Of a stretch of DNA of 64,000 bases, positions 12,224-28,300 are shown in pieces; within the stretch, counting starts at the first letter, position 1; the number at the start of each line of letters is the position of its first letter. The translations under genes and the position numbers were made by a program. Where the stretch lies: contig NC_092612.1 of NCBI RefSeq assembly GCF_047663525.1, positions 1,707,501-1,771,500 on the forward strand, written 5' to 3'. Source of the stretch: Anas platyrhynchos (Eukaryota; Chordata; Aves; Anseriformes; Anatidae). The notes under the pieces are model-generated. The model ran no database searches. It saw only the letters and a list, made by a program, of their open reading frames with translations, and had not been told where the DNA came from.

Positions 12224-12731
12224 TGACGTCAGGCAGGGCGGTGACGTCATCGTGCTGGTGAGAGAGGTTGGAGCGTGGCGTCACAGAGATAGGCTGGAGA
12301 GCTGCAGCTGGGCAACATCCAGCAGGGCTGTCTGATGTGGTGAGATCACACTGTGGTCTAGTGGCCCAGAGAGTGATGTCACAGCCCAGGAAGTGACGTC
12401 ACATTCCTGGTGTGACGTCATATCCCAGGAGGGTGACGTCACACCCAGAGTGACGTCACAGCCCAGAAAATAATGTCACATCCTGGTGTGACGTCATATC
12501 CCAGGAAGTGACGTCACGCCCCCAGAGGGTGACGTCACAGCCCAGGAAGTGACGTAGTATCCTGGTGTGACGTCACAGCCCAGGAGGTGACGTCACACCC
12601 CCCCCATGATGTCACCCCCCCAGGGTGACGTCAGACCCCAGCAGGCGATGTCGCAGCCAGGAAGTGACGTCACGCCCCCCGGCATGATGTCAGAGGCAGG
12701 AAGTGACGTCACAGCCCCGGAGATGACGTCA
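12224..12731. promoter_or_regulatory. Homotypic array of 15 cAMP-response elements
   Basis: The perfect palindrome TGACGTCA starts at 12224, 12242, 12394, 12413, 12434, 12451, 12489, 12509, 12530, 12568, 12588, 12626, 12665, 12704 and 12724. One-base variants (TGATGTCA at 12374, 12608 and 12685) lie between. Steps are mostly 17-21 or 38-39 bp, so the array is a ~20-bp minisatellite whose unit contains the full CREB/ATF site, with linkers such as CACAGCCCAGGAAG. It sits between the divergent ISG20L2 and METTL25B genes, where a shared promoter is expected. Binding and function are inferred. Confidence 0.85.
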
Positions 12732-12752
12732 CGCCCGCCCCCCGCCCTGCAG

Positions 12753-15500
12753 CGGGAGCAGCGCCGCGCGGCCGACATCGTGCGGCTCCTGGGCATGTAC
12801 CACCCGCTGCTGGACGCCTGCTTCATCGTGAGGAACGGCCCCGAACCCCACCCCGAAACTAGCCCCAAACCTGACCCCGACCCCAACCCTGACCCGACCC
12901 CGGCCCCAGCCCCAATCCCGATCCAGTCCCTAATTATGACCCTAATTAGGACCTCAACCCCAACCCTAACCTGACCCCAAACCTGACCCCGACCCCAACC
13001 TGACCCCGACCCAGACCCACCCCGACCCTGAACCTGACCCTAACCACGGCCCCAGCCCCAATCCCAATCCAGACCCTAATTATAACCCTAATTAGGACCT
13101 CAACCCCAACCCTTGCCTAACCCTACCTCCGATGCCAACCCTAACCCTAAGCTAACTCCAGCCCCAAAAATGACCCTAATTAGGACCCCAACCCTAACGC
13201 TAACCCTAACCCCGACCCTAAATAGGAACCCCAACCCCAGCTGTACCCTAGCCCTACTGATGACGCCAATCCCAACCCTAAATATGACCCTAATTAGGAC
13301 CCCAACCCTAAACCTATCTATGACTCTAACCCTAATTATGACCCTAATTAAGACCGCAACCCCAACCTAACACTACCTGTGACCCCAACCTTCACCCTAA
13401 CCCTAATTAGGACCCTAACTCCAACCCTTATTAGGACCCCAACCCCAACCATAACCTTAATTATGATCCCAATTAGGACCCCAAACCCAACCTCAACCCT
13501 GGTCTTCACCCTGATTCGAGCCCAACCCTAACTGTAACCCCAACCCCAACCCTGATTCGAGCCCTAATTAGGACCCCAACCCTAACTATGACCCTAACCC
13601 CGAGCCTAATTCAGCCCGACCCCCACCGCCCACCCCGACCCCAACCCCAATTAGGACCCCAACCCTAACCCCAACCCCGACCCTAATTCGAGCCCCAACC
13701 CTGACCCCAACCCTGATCTGACCCCAATTTTCAGACCCCAACCCTAATTCCGACCCTAATTAGGACCCCAACACCAACCCCAACCCTAACCCCAACCCCA
13801 ACCATGCCCGCAACCCTAATCATGACCCAAATTAGGACCCCAGCCCTAACCCTTATTCAGACCCCAACCGCAACCCTAATTATCACCCTAATGAGCTCCC
13901 AACCCCGACCCCATCCCAATTACCACCCTAATTAGGACCCCACCCCAATTACCCCGCTAATCCTCCCCCGTTTCCCCCAGGACTTACTCTCCCGGGGCTC
14001 TGCGCTCAGCTCCCGGCCTGGCAGGAGAGGCGCTGACGACGACCCCCCCGGCAGCTGGCGGCCGCCCCCTGCTGGGGGCTGGGGGGGCCGGGAGGGGGTC
14101 CCGGGGGGTCCCGGGCGGGGGCCTGGCCCCTGTCCCTCCTGGCCTTCGTCGCCGCCGCCCGCGCCCTGGCTTTCCCGGGGGTCTCCCGCAGGCCCCGCGC
14201 CCCTGCCGGCCCCGCCTGCACCCGCTGCTGCGCCGCCACGTCAAGGCCAAGAAGCAGCACGACGAGATCCGCGCCTCGGCAAGATGAGGCCCCCCACGGC
14301 ACCCCAAAACGCCCCATAACACCCGTAACGCCCTGTGGCCCATAACACCCCATCACCCCATATCACCCCATGTCCCCCATGTACCCCATAACACCCTGAT
14401 CACCACGTGCCCCCTCATCACCCCATGTCCCTCGTGTCCCCCATAACACCCTGACCACCATAACACCCAAGGTTCACCCCACAAAGCCCAGTGCCCCATG
14501 TCCTCCTGTGAGGCCCCGGTCACCCCATGCCCCCCCACGTCACCCCGTAACACCCTGTGTCACCCCCATGCCCCCCATGTCACCCCACGACACCCCGGGT
14601 CACCCCATGCCACCCCATGACACTCCGTGGCACCTGCCCCATGTCACCCCACGACACCCCATGTCACCCCATGACCCCCACGTCACCCCGTGTCCCCCCA
14701 ACCCCCAGATCCACGCCACCCACGTCATCTTGTCCCCACCCATGTCCCCCCGCCCATATCAACCCGTAACCCCCTTGTCACCCCCCAACCCCCCAATCTG
14801 CCACCAGTCCCGGTGCCGTGCCCCCTGTCCCCCAGGTGCTGGGCCACGAGCTGAGCGAGGCCACCGGCTGCGACCGCGTGGTGGACGTGGGCTCAGGACA
14901 GGTGCAAGAGCTGCGGGCTGGACGGGGGGGCACGGGAACACTTGTGCCCCCCAAACCCCACCGGCCACCTCCCCGTGTCCTTATGTCCCCCCCCCTTGTC
15001 CCCTGTCCCCCAGGGCCACCTCTCGCGCTTCCTGGCCTTCGGCCTCGGCCTCTACGTAGCCGCCGTGGAGGGCGACGGGCGCCTGGCGGCGCTGGCCGAG
15101 CGCTTCGACCGCGAGCTGCTGGAGCTGGCCAAAGCGGGCGCGGGGCGCGGGGGGGGGTCTCTCCCCACCCCCCCCCGGCACCCTAAAAGCGCCCCGAAAT
15201 CCCGGACCCCGGGCTCCCCCCCAAAAAAAAACCCCGCTCCCCTCTGGCCGCGGTGCCCCGCGGCACGTGGCCGGCCGCTTGGATCCGGGGCGCCCGGGGA
15301 GGAATTTTTGTTGCCCCCCACCCCCGGGCAGGGCCCCCCCGTTAGGAATCCGCTGCGGGAGCCCGGGGGGGGGCAGCGGGTGCTGCTGACGGGGCTGCAC
15401 GCCTGCGGGGACCTGAGCGTGGCCCTGCTGCGCCACTTCGCCCGCAGCCCCCACGTGGCCGCCGTCACCTCGGCCGCCTGCTGCTACATGAAGCTGTCCA
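12753..15500 (+). CDS. METTL25B: METTL25B / RRNAD1 methyltransferase-like protein (partial and frame-broken)
   Basis: This is a methyltransferase-fold protein of the METTL25 family. Recognised plus-strand pieces, in order: 12753-12827 (REQRRAADIVRLLGMYHPLL, ending at a GTGAGG donor); about 13982-14286 (WPLSLLAFVAAARALAFPG and RRHVKAKKQHDEIRAS, in different frames); 14836-14901 (TGCDRVVDVGSGQ, the cofactor-binding motif); from 15014 (GHLSRFLAFGLGLYVAAVEG); and about 15370-15495 (VLLTGLHACGDLSVALLRHF, then CCYMKLS). The human protein continues for roughly 170-190 residues after CCYMKLS. Nothing like that is found before MRPL24, where tandem repeats stand instead. The initiator exon is not identified and may lie in the CRE-rich region. 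The 3' end is either missing from the assembly or truly lost. Confidence 0.78.
12840..13975. repeat. Degenerate CCCTAA / CCTAATTAGG array
   Basis: About 1.1 kb of ACCCTAACCC-like repeats, interspersed with many copies of the palindrome CCTAATTAGG and with CCCCAACCC. It fills the METTL25B intron after the first recognised exon. It resembles interstitial telomeric sequence in its CCCTAA steps, but the units are heavily diverged. Confidence 0.8.
14290..14815. repeat. Short tandem repeats in METTL25B intron
   Basis: Units like CCATGTCACCCCACGACACC repeat loosely across about 0.5 kb. No coding sequence is seen until the acceptor before 14836. Confidence 0.7.
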
Positions 15501-16180
15501 CGAGGCCACAGCCCCAAAATCCGGTTCCCAGCCCCAAAATCCCGCTCCCCTGCCCAAAATCCGGTTCCCAGCCCCAAAATCCCGTTCCCAGCCCCAAAAT
15601 CCCGCTCCCCTGCCCCAAAATCTGGGTTCTCAGCCCCAAAATCCTGGTCCCCTGCCAATCGGGCAAAAAACAAAATATAGATACAAAAAATGCAGCGAAA
15701 CCTTAAATAAAGATGCAAAAAATGGCGAAAACCAGAATCTAGATGCAAAAAACATGGTGAAACCCTAAATCTAGATGCAAAAAAGCAGTGAAACCTTGAA
15801 TACAGATGCAAAAACTACAGCAAAACCCTAAATCTAGATGCAAAAAGAGGGTAAAAGGGGGGGGAAATGGGGGCTTGGCTCCCCCAGCGTGGCGGGGAGA
15901 CGCCCAAAAAGCTCCACAGCTGCAAAAAATACGTCGAAAACTAAGATATAGATGCAAAAATACGGCGAAACCCTAAATACAAATGCAAAAAATACAGCAA
16001 AAAACAAAAGATAAACACAAGAAATACGGAGAAATCCTAAATAAAGACGCAAAAAAACGGCAAAACCCTAAATCCAGATGCAAAAAATATGGCGAAACCC
16101 TAAATATAAACACAAAAATACGGCGAAACCCCGAATGTAGATGCAAAAAAATACGGTAAAACCCCAAATATGGATACAAA
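15500..16180. repeat. Two adjoining minisatellites where the METTL25B 3' end should be
   Basis: 15500-15655 is a CCCCAAAATCCCG repeat. 15660-16180 is an A-rich repeat of units like AAACCCTAAATCTAGATGCA spaced roughly 40 bp apart, interrupted near 15850-15925. It ends about 50 bp before the MRPL24 stop codon. Confidence 0.8.
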
Positions 16181-16232
16181 AAGTCCTTTACTTGGAGCTG
16201 CTGCCCCCGGGGGGCCCCCCCGTGCCCCCCGC

Positions 16233-18057
16233 TCAGTACCAGTAGGATTTCCTGGCCCGGCGCGTCTCTACGATGCCCGCGGCGTCCATCACCTCCTCCT
16301 CAAAGGTCTTGAGCGAGGGCAGGAAGGTTTTCTCCAGCACGTCCTCCACCGACGTGTCCTTGGGGCCATCTGCGGACAGAGACGATGCCGCTAAGCCCCC
16401 CCCAGCCCTAAATCCCCCCCCTGGAACCCCAAAACCCCCCCAATTCACCGATCCACTGCTCGGGGACGACCCCATCACGGCGCTGCCGCAGGGGCAGGGG
16501 GAGGATGCGGCCGGTGCGCAGCGACACCCGCACCCGCTCCCCCTCCTCCGTGTAACGCCACTGCACCTCCGTCGGCTTCCTGGGGAGGGAAAAAAGGACC
16601 AAAATCAGCAGGAATTGCCCTAAATCCACCCCCCCGGGGTGTTTTTGGGCCCCCCCCCGGGGTTTTTACCGGTCCTCAGGGTCCACCAAGGCGACCTGGC
16701 TGAGCAGCAGCGGGGCCTCGCTGGCGATGTAGGTGCTGCTGAATTTGGCCATCCTGTTGATGTAGCGGTAGTGCTGCGGGGTGAGGGGGGGGTTAAGGAC
16801 GTGCCGTGCCCCCCCCTTAACACCGTAACCCCCCCACCAACCCCTCCCCGCTCGCTCCTCACCGTGTTCAGCCCCTCCACCACGACCCAGTTGCGGGCTC
16901 GCACCACCTGGGTGACCAGCCCCTGGCGCCCCGCGTCCTTCCCAGCCAGCACCTGGACCTGTGGGGGGGGGGAAAGGGAACAAGGGGGGGGGCTCAATAG
17001 GGCTGGAAAAATGGGGGGGGGCCCTGGGGATCAACAAATAAGAGGGGGGGGATCAGTGGGGTTGAAGGAATGGAGGGGGTCTACAGGGATCAATAAATAG
17101 GGGGAGGTAAAAGGGGGGAGCCCTAAAAGGGGGGGTTCCAGGGGACCCTAAAAGGCGGGGGGGGCCCGGGGGAGCCCTAAAAGGGGTTGAGAATCTCCAG
17201 GTCCCATTAAACAGGGGGGGGCTTCCAGGGGGGTCATTAAGGGGGTTCCATGGGTCCCATCAAAGAGGGGGGTTCCCAAGGGGCCATTAAAGAGGGGGGG
17301 GGTCCCCGGAGGCCCTAAAACAGAAGGGGGGGGGCTCTCCAGGGGGGGGCATTAAAAGGGGGGGCTCCCCGGTACCCAATTAAAGGGGGGGGTCATTAAA
17401 GGAGAGGGTCCCCAGAGGGCCATTAAAGGGGGGGGGGGGCTTCCTGGAGGTCATTAAAGGATGGGGGGGAGTCCCCAGGTCCCAATTAAGGGGGAGGGGG
17501 GGGCCGGGTCCCACTTGGCAGGGGGGTCCCTGGATATCAATTAAAGGGGGGGAGTCTTCCTGGGGGGTCATTAAAGGGTGGGGAGGGTCCCCAGATCCCA
17601 ATTAAGAGGGAGGGGTCCCCAGGTCCCAATTGGGGGGGTTCATTAATGGGGTTGGAGTCCCCGGGTCCCTATTAAGGGGGAGGGGGGGGGCGGGTCCCAC
17701 TTAGGGGGGGGGACTCCCTGGATCTCAATTAAAGGGGGAGGGGGAGTCCCTATTAAGGGGGAGTGGCCTCCAGATCCCAATTAGGGGGGAAGGGTCCCCA
17801 GATCCCAATTGGGGGGCTCCCGGCTCCCAATTAGGGATGGGATTTGGGGGCTGGGGGTGTCCCCTCTCACTCACCGTGTCCCCGCGGAACACCTTCCACT
17901 CGTCCCTGCTCAGGGGCTCCACGAACACTTTGTTGCGGCGCTGCCCGGGGGGGTTCCTGCGCTGCTCGGGGGCGGTTCCGGGGCGCCACGTCCCGTGCCG
18001 GTACCCGGGGGGCAGCCGGGGCCGCGCCGCCAGGCCCAGCAGGGCCGAAACCCGCAT
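16233..18057 (-). CDS. MRPL24: Mitochondrial large-subunit ribosomal protein L24
   Basis: MRPL24 is a uL24-family protein of the mitochondrial ribosome large subunit. Five coding exons on the minus strand join in phase: 18057-17875, 16958-16863, 16773-16670, 16579-16449 and 16369-16233. They total 651 bases, or 216 aa plus stop, the same length as human MRPL24. The N-terminus [15 protein letters not shown] is basic and fits a mitochondrial import signal. A KOW motif lies near residues 62-80 ([17 protein letters not shown]), followed by [30 protein letters not shown] and the C-terminus SYWY. Intron 1 (916 bp) is filled by a G-rich minisatellite. A variant poly(A) signal AGTAAA lies at 16192-16187, about 40 bases past the stop. 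The promoter carries three ZNF143-type sites. Confidence 0.96.
16985..17870. repeat. G-rich minisatellite in MRPL24 intron 1
   Basis: Units like TCCCCAGGTCCCAATTAAGG and GGGTCATTAAAGGGGG fill the intron. On the MRPL24 sense strand it is C-rich. Confidence 0.8.
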
Positions 18058-18270
18058 GGCGGCTACGGGGGGGGGTGGGAACGAGCTGAGAAGGGGCCGG
18101 GGCCGAGCCCCCACACCGGGAACCGGGCCCCGGGACCCCCGGAGCCCCCCCGGGACCGGCCCGGACCCCCCCCAGACCCCCCCGGTTCCCCCCGGCCTCA
18201 CCTCAGCGCCCCTCCGCCTCCCGCTTCCGGAAGTCCCGGAAGTCCCGGAAGTGGCGATGCCGCGGGGCAC

Positions 18271-18444
18271 GCTGGGAGTTGTAGTCCGGCCGCGAGGCAC
18301 GCTGGGAGTTGTAGTCCCTCCCCCCCTCTCCCATTTCCTCCTCCTCCTCGTGGCCCGCCGCTGGCGCGGTGCATCACGGGAGCGCGCCGCCATTGACCCC
18401 TCCCTCTCGCTCCCTGCGCCGCGGGGCACGCTGGGAGTTGTAGT
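18271..18444 (-). promoter_or_regulatory. Three ZNF143/Staf-type motifs at the MRPL24 promoter
   Basis: Plus-strand GCTGGGAGTTGTAGT occurs at 18271-18285, 18301-18315 and 18430-18444; on the minus strand it reads ACTACAACTCCCAGC. This is the extended site bound by ZNF143/Staf at many vertebrate housekeeping promoters. All three lie within 390 bp upstream of the MRPL24 start, each preceded by GGCAC. Confidence 0.85.
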
Positions 18445-19292
18445 CCAAGCGGCCTCCCCCCAGTTCCCCCAGTACCCACCCACTCCAGCATTCCCAGTCC
18501 CACCGAAACGACCCCCGGGGCGTGCAGGGAGCCGGGGCAGGGCGGGTGGGCGGCGTTGAGGCCGCGGGACCGCCCTACCCCAGCTCCCTGCCCCCACGGC
18601 CGCCATTACAGCCCCCCCCAATCTGCCCCCAGTTGCCCCCCACCCCTCCCAGTTGCCCCCAGTTGCCCCCCAGTGCCCCCCCCAGGCCTCCCAGTGCTCC
18701 CCAGGCCCAGCCCTGGGACCCCAAGTGGGGCCGTGGCGGTGGCCGAGGCCTGGGTGCAGAGGGCTGGGAGCTCCCCCCATGGCTGGGGGGGGGGTCCTTG
18801 AGGGGTCCCTGGGGGTCCCCAGTGCCTGGGGGGGTGGGCAGCAGCGGGGCTGGGGGGGGGGGCAGCAGCCTAGCCCCCAGCCACGGCTCCATTTTCTGCT
18901 GCTGCTCCCAGCCCCGCACCCACGGGGCTCTCCCAAGGGCTTTGGGCACCCTCCTGGGGGGCTTTGGGCACCGGGATCCCCCCTGAGCCCCCCCCATCAA
19001 GGAGCCACCGGTGGGGATGAAGCGTTTGTGAGTGGCAATGGCTCCCATCCCACCCCCCCCATGGCATTTTCTTGCAGAATGGTGATTTTCCACATTAATA
19101 AACCCCCTCCTGTACAAATCTTCCTCCTGCCACCCTCCCTCACTGATTTTTCTCCCCCCCCTTCCAGCTCCAGGCCCTTTCTGCCATTTCCTTCGGGCAC
19201 CAAGAAGGTGAAAGGAGCCCAAAGGGGCCCAAAACGGCCCCCACCGGACAAAAACCAGCGGGCAGAAGCGCTTTAAAAAGGCATGAATCGCT
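18445..19292. other. Intergenic region between MRPL24 and HDGF
   Basis: GC-rich sequence with CCCAGTTGCCCCC repeats near 18610-18720 and no recognised coding segment. A plus-strand AATAAA occurs near 19098 with no known plus-strand gene before it, so an antisense or divergent non-coding transcript from the MRPL24 promoter is possible but unsupported otherwise. Confidence 0.45.
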
Positions 19293-19298
19293 TTTATT
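19293..19298 (-). terminator. Poly(A) signal for HDGF
   Basis: AATAAA on the minus strand, 280 bases past the HDGF stop codon, a normal 3' UTR position. Confidence 0.7.
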
Positions 19299-19577
19299 TC
19301 AAATCAACTGATCAGCCCCCTAGAAATCACTAATACAAAGCATGCGCCCTGCGACGGCGGGGCCAGGAGATGCGGGTCGCTTCTGGGGTTATCGTTACCG
19401 GGTTTTCTCTTCATTTCTCGCGTTTATTTTTTTTTTTTTTTCCTTTTTTTTTTTTTTCCCGTTTGTTTCTCGTTTCCGGAGCCTCGGCCGTTGACGAGCC
19501 GACGAGGGCGAGACGGGGGCAGCACCCAGGGGAGCCCAGCGGGGAAGGGGCAGGAGATCAGCTCGCCGGGGAGGCCT

Positions 19578-25266
<5,689 letters not shown>

Positions 25267-25800
25267 GGTGGCTGCCGGGGGGGGGGCACAATTAGGGCTG
25301 GGGGGGCGGGGGGGGGATAAAGGGAAAGGGGAGGGGGGGGGGGAAAGGAAAAAGGGAGGGGAAAAAAAAAAAAAAAAAAGGGCGAAGTTTGGGAGCCCGG
25401 CAAAAAAAAAATAATAAAAAAAAATGATAAAGGGGGGGGGGGGTAAAAAGCGTGGGGGGGGGGGGAAAAAAGGGGGGAGGGGGGAGGAAGGCGGCGGCCC
25501 CCACCGCAGCGCTGGGGGGGGGGGGCGGGGGGGGCGGCGGCCCCGGTGCTAGGAGCGGCGCGGCGCGGCGGGCCCCTGCCCCATGCAGTTGTTTGTGTTT
25601 GAATTCAACTGCGCCCTCCCCCGGCCCCCCCCAAATCCCTTCTTCTTTCCCCCCCCCACCCCCCCCCAAAAAAAAAAAAAAAGAAAAAAAAAAGGAAAAA
25701 AAAAAAAATCCCCTCCCCGCCGCTCGAGGCGCTCCGCGCTCCCTTGGCCGCCCTGGCGCAAGCGCGCTCCCGATTTTGCGCGCCCCCCCCCCCCCCCGTG
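25267..25800 (-). promoter_or_regulatory. HDGF 5' UTR and CpG-rich promoter region
   Basis: Upstream of the HDGF start are GGCGGCGGCCCC- and GCGCGGCGCGGC-rich sequence and long A and G homopolymers. Position and composition suggest a CpG-island promoter. No exact start site is assigned. Confidence 0.5.
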
Positions 25801-25909
25801 TAGGGTCACGTCTGCAAAAATAATTAACACGCCCCTAATTAGCCATGCGTGGGGATAAGGGGGCGGGGGGGAGTTTCTAGGGGGGGTGTTCGGCGCCGTT
25901 TGTGAGCCA

Positions 25910-26635
25910 AGTTTGGGAAGGAAGGGATTTGGGAATGGTATTTGGGGAGAAAATTGGGGATTAATTTGGGGAGAAAATGGGGAATTAATTTAGGAAAGAA
26001 TTTGGGAAGAAATTTGGGGATGAGTTTGGGAAAGAATGTGGGAAGAGATTTAGGGATTTGGGAAATAATTTGGGAAGAAATTTGAGAATGAATTTGGGAA
26101 TTAATTTGGAAAATGATTTGGGAAGGAATTTGGGAATTAATTTGGGAAGAGATTTGGGAATTTGGAAATAATTTGGGAATAAATTTGAGAATTAATCTGG
26201 GAATTAATTTGGAAAATGATTTGGGAAGAAGTTTGAGAATTAATTTGGGAAATAATCTGGGAAGAGATTTGGGAAGTAATTTGGGAAGAAAAATGGGAAT
26301 TAATTTGGGAAGATGTTTGAGAATTAATTTGGGAGTTAATTTGGGAGATGATTTGGGAAGAAATCCGGGAATTAATTTGGGAAATGATTTGGGGAGAAAA
26401 TTGGGAGTTTGGGAAGGAATTTGGGAATTTGGGAAATGATTTGGGGAGAAATTTGGGAACTAATTTGGGAAATGATTTGGGGAGAAGATTGGGAGTTTGG
26501 GAATAAATTTGGAAATTAATTTGGGAAATAATTTGGGGAGAAATTTGGAAATTAATTTGGGAAGAAAATTGGGAATTGTGAATTAATTTGGGAAGAAAAT
26601 TGGGAAATAATTTGGGAAGCAATTTGGGAAATTAA
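25910..26635. repeat. AT-rich minisatellite (TTTGGGAATTAATTTGGGAA type)
   Basis: About 0.7 kb of tandem units mixing AATTTGGGAA, GATTTGGGAAG and GAATTAATTTGGG. It is strikingly AT-rich in a very GC-rich neighbourhood. Open frames on both strands are repeat artefacts. Confidence 0.9.
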
Positions 26636-27329
26636 TTAAAACACACACAGAGTTTTAATTCCTGCTCAGGGAAGGGGCACCAGGCTGCTGGTGCATCTCT
26701 GTAGCCCCGAATCCCAAATTGGGGTGCTTTCATGTTTTTTTTTGCCCAGAAAAGCCCCCAAATCCCAAATATTTTTTTAGGAACTCCCCGGCGCTGTGCG
26801 GGTACCGGGATCACCCCGGGTGCACCAAATGAGGCACGAAGGGGAATCTTTGGGTGCTGGGGGGTCGAATTTTGGGGTGCTGGGCGGGTTCCCTCCTGCG
26901 TTTCCCCCCCAAAGTTCCCCAAATGCTCGCCTTGGGGTTCTGCACCCCCCGCCCTCTTTCCTTGCCCAAATTTCTCCTAATTAGCCCCAAAACAGCTCAG
27001 ACAAGCAGCAGGAGGGGGCACAGGACCCCATTGCTTGGGGGGCGCCGCCAGCCCCAAAAGAATTTGGGGAGGCGAAGGCGATCCTGACAACCCCGGACCC
27101 TCATCCCCCAGGTCCCTGCCATCATGGCCCCATAACACCCGCACCCCTCGTTTGTGGGGTCTCTCCCATTTCCCTTCCCGGGATCGCGTCCCCGTGGCCG
27201 GGGGGAGCACAATGGGGCCGTGTTTTGGGGCCGAGAGCGGGGCTTGCCGTTCGGGCACGGGGGGAGGCCATAATTCTGGGGAAAGGGGTTGGGACCCACA
27301 TGGGGGAAGCCAAACCGGCCCCACTAGGA
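26636..27329. other. Intergenic sequence between HDGF and PRCC
   Basis: Non-repetitive, moderately GC-rich DNA between two minisatellites. No conserved coding segment was recognised on either strand. Confidence 0.45.
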
Positions 27330-28095
27330 CAAGCAAAGGTTATGGGACTGGGACACAGACAGGTATGGGGCTGGAGCGGGGTGTAGGATTGGGGCCAGAG
27401 CAGGTTATGGGGCCAGGACACTAACGGGTATGAGGCAGGCACGGTGCATGGGACAGATTATGGGGTCAGAGCAGTGTGTGGGATCAGGACAGGCAGAGGT
27501 ATGGGACCTGGGCAGGTTACAGGGCCGGTGTAGTGTTTGGGACTGGGATGGGTTATGGGGTCGGAGCAGTGTATGGGACCAGGACAGGTTACAGAGCTGG
27601 TGCAGTGTATGGGACCAGGTTATGGGCTCACAGCAGTGTCGGGACTGGGTTATGGGATCAGAGTAGTATATGGGACTGGGGCACGTTATGGGATCACAGC
27701 AGTGTATGGGACTGGGACAGGTTACAGGGCTGGTGCAGTGTATGGGACTGGGGCACATTATGGGGTCAGATAGTGTATGGGGCCAGGGCAGGTTACAGGG
27801 CTGGTGCAGTGTATGGGACCAGGTTATGGGGTCGCAGCAGTGTATGGGACTGGGTTATGGGATCAGAGCAGTGTATGGGACCAGGACAGGTTATGGAGCT
27901 GGTGCAGTGCATGGGACCGGGTTATGGGGTCACAGCAGTGTACGGGACTGGATTATAGGATCAGAGCAGTGTATGGGACCAGGGCACGTTATGGGGTCGG
28001 AGCCGTGTATGGGACTGGGACATATTATGGGGTCAGAGCACTGTACGGGACTGGGACACGTTATGGGACCAGGACCTGCACAGGTACAGGAGCGG
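27330..28095. repeat. ~35-45 bp minisatellite upstream of PRCC
   Basis: Units such as GTGTATGGGACTGGGTTATG followed by GGGTCAGAGCA or ACAGGGCTGGTGCA repeat for about 0.75 kb. The array ends about 200 bp before the PRCC CpG-rich promoter. Tyr/Met/Gly-rich plus-strand frames here are artefacts. Confidence 0.85.
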
Positions 28096-28300
28096 GGCAG
28101 GTTTTGGGGCCGGTGCCCGTGTCCCCACACCGCCCCGTGCCTCTCGCCCTGCCCAAGGCCCCGGGCGCGGCCCCGCGTCCATTTTCCCCGTGCCCCGCTC
28201 AGCAAATGGCTGCACCGGGGGGGGGGGGGGGGGCACCGGGCCCGGGGCCTCGCCGTGACAACGGCCCCAAGATGGCGGCGGCGGGCGGGCCGCGGGGCAC

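Noticed and set aside
15660-16180. A-rich repeat considered as a CRISPR-like array
   Set aside because: Units are degenerate with no constant repeat and unique spacers, and the DNA is vertebrate. It is an ordinary minisatellite.
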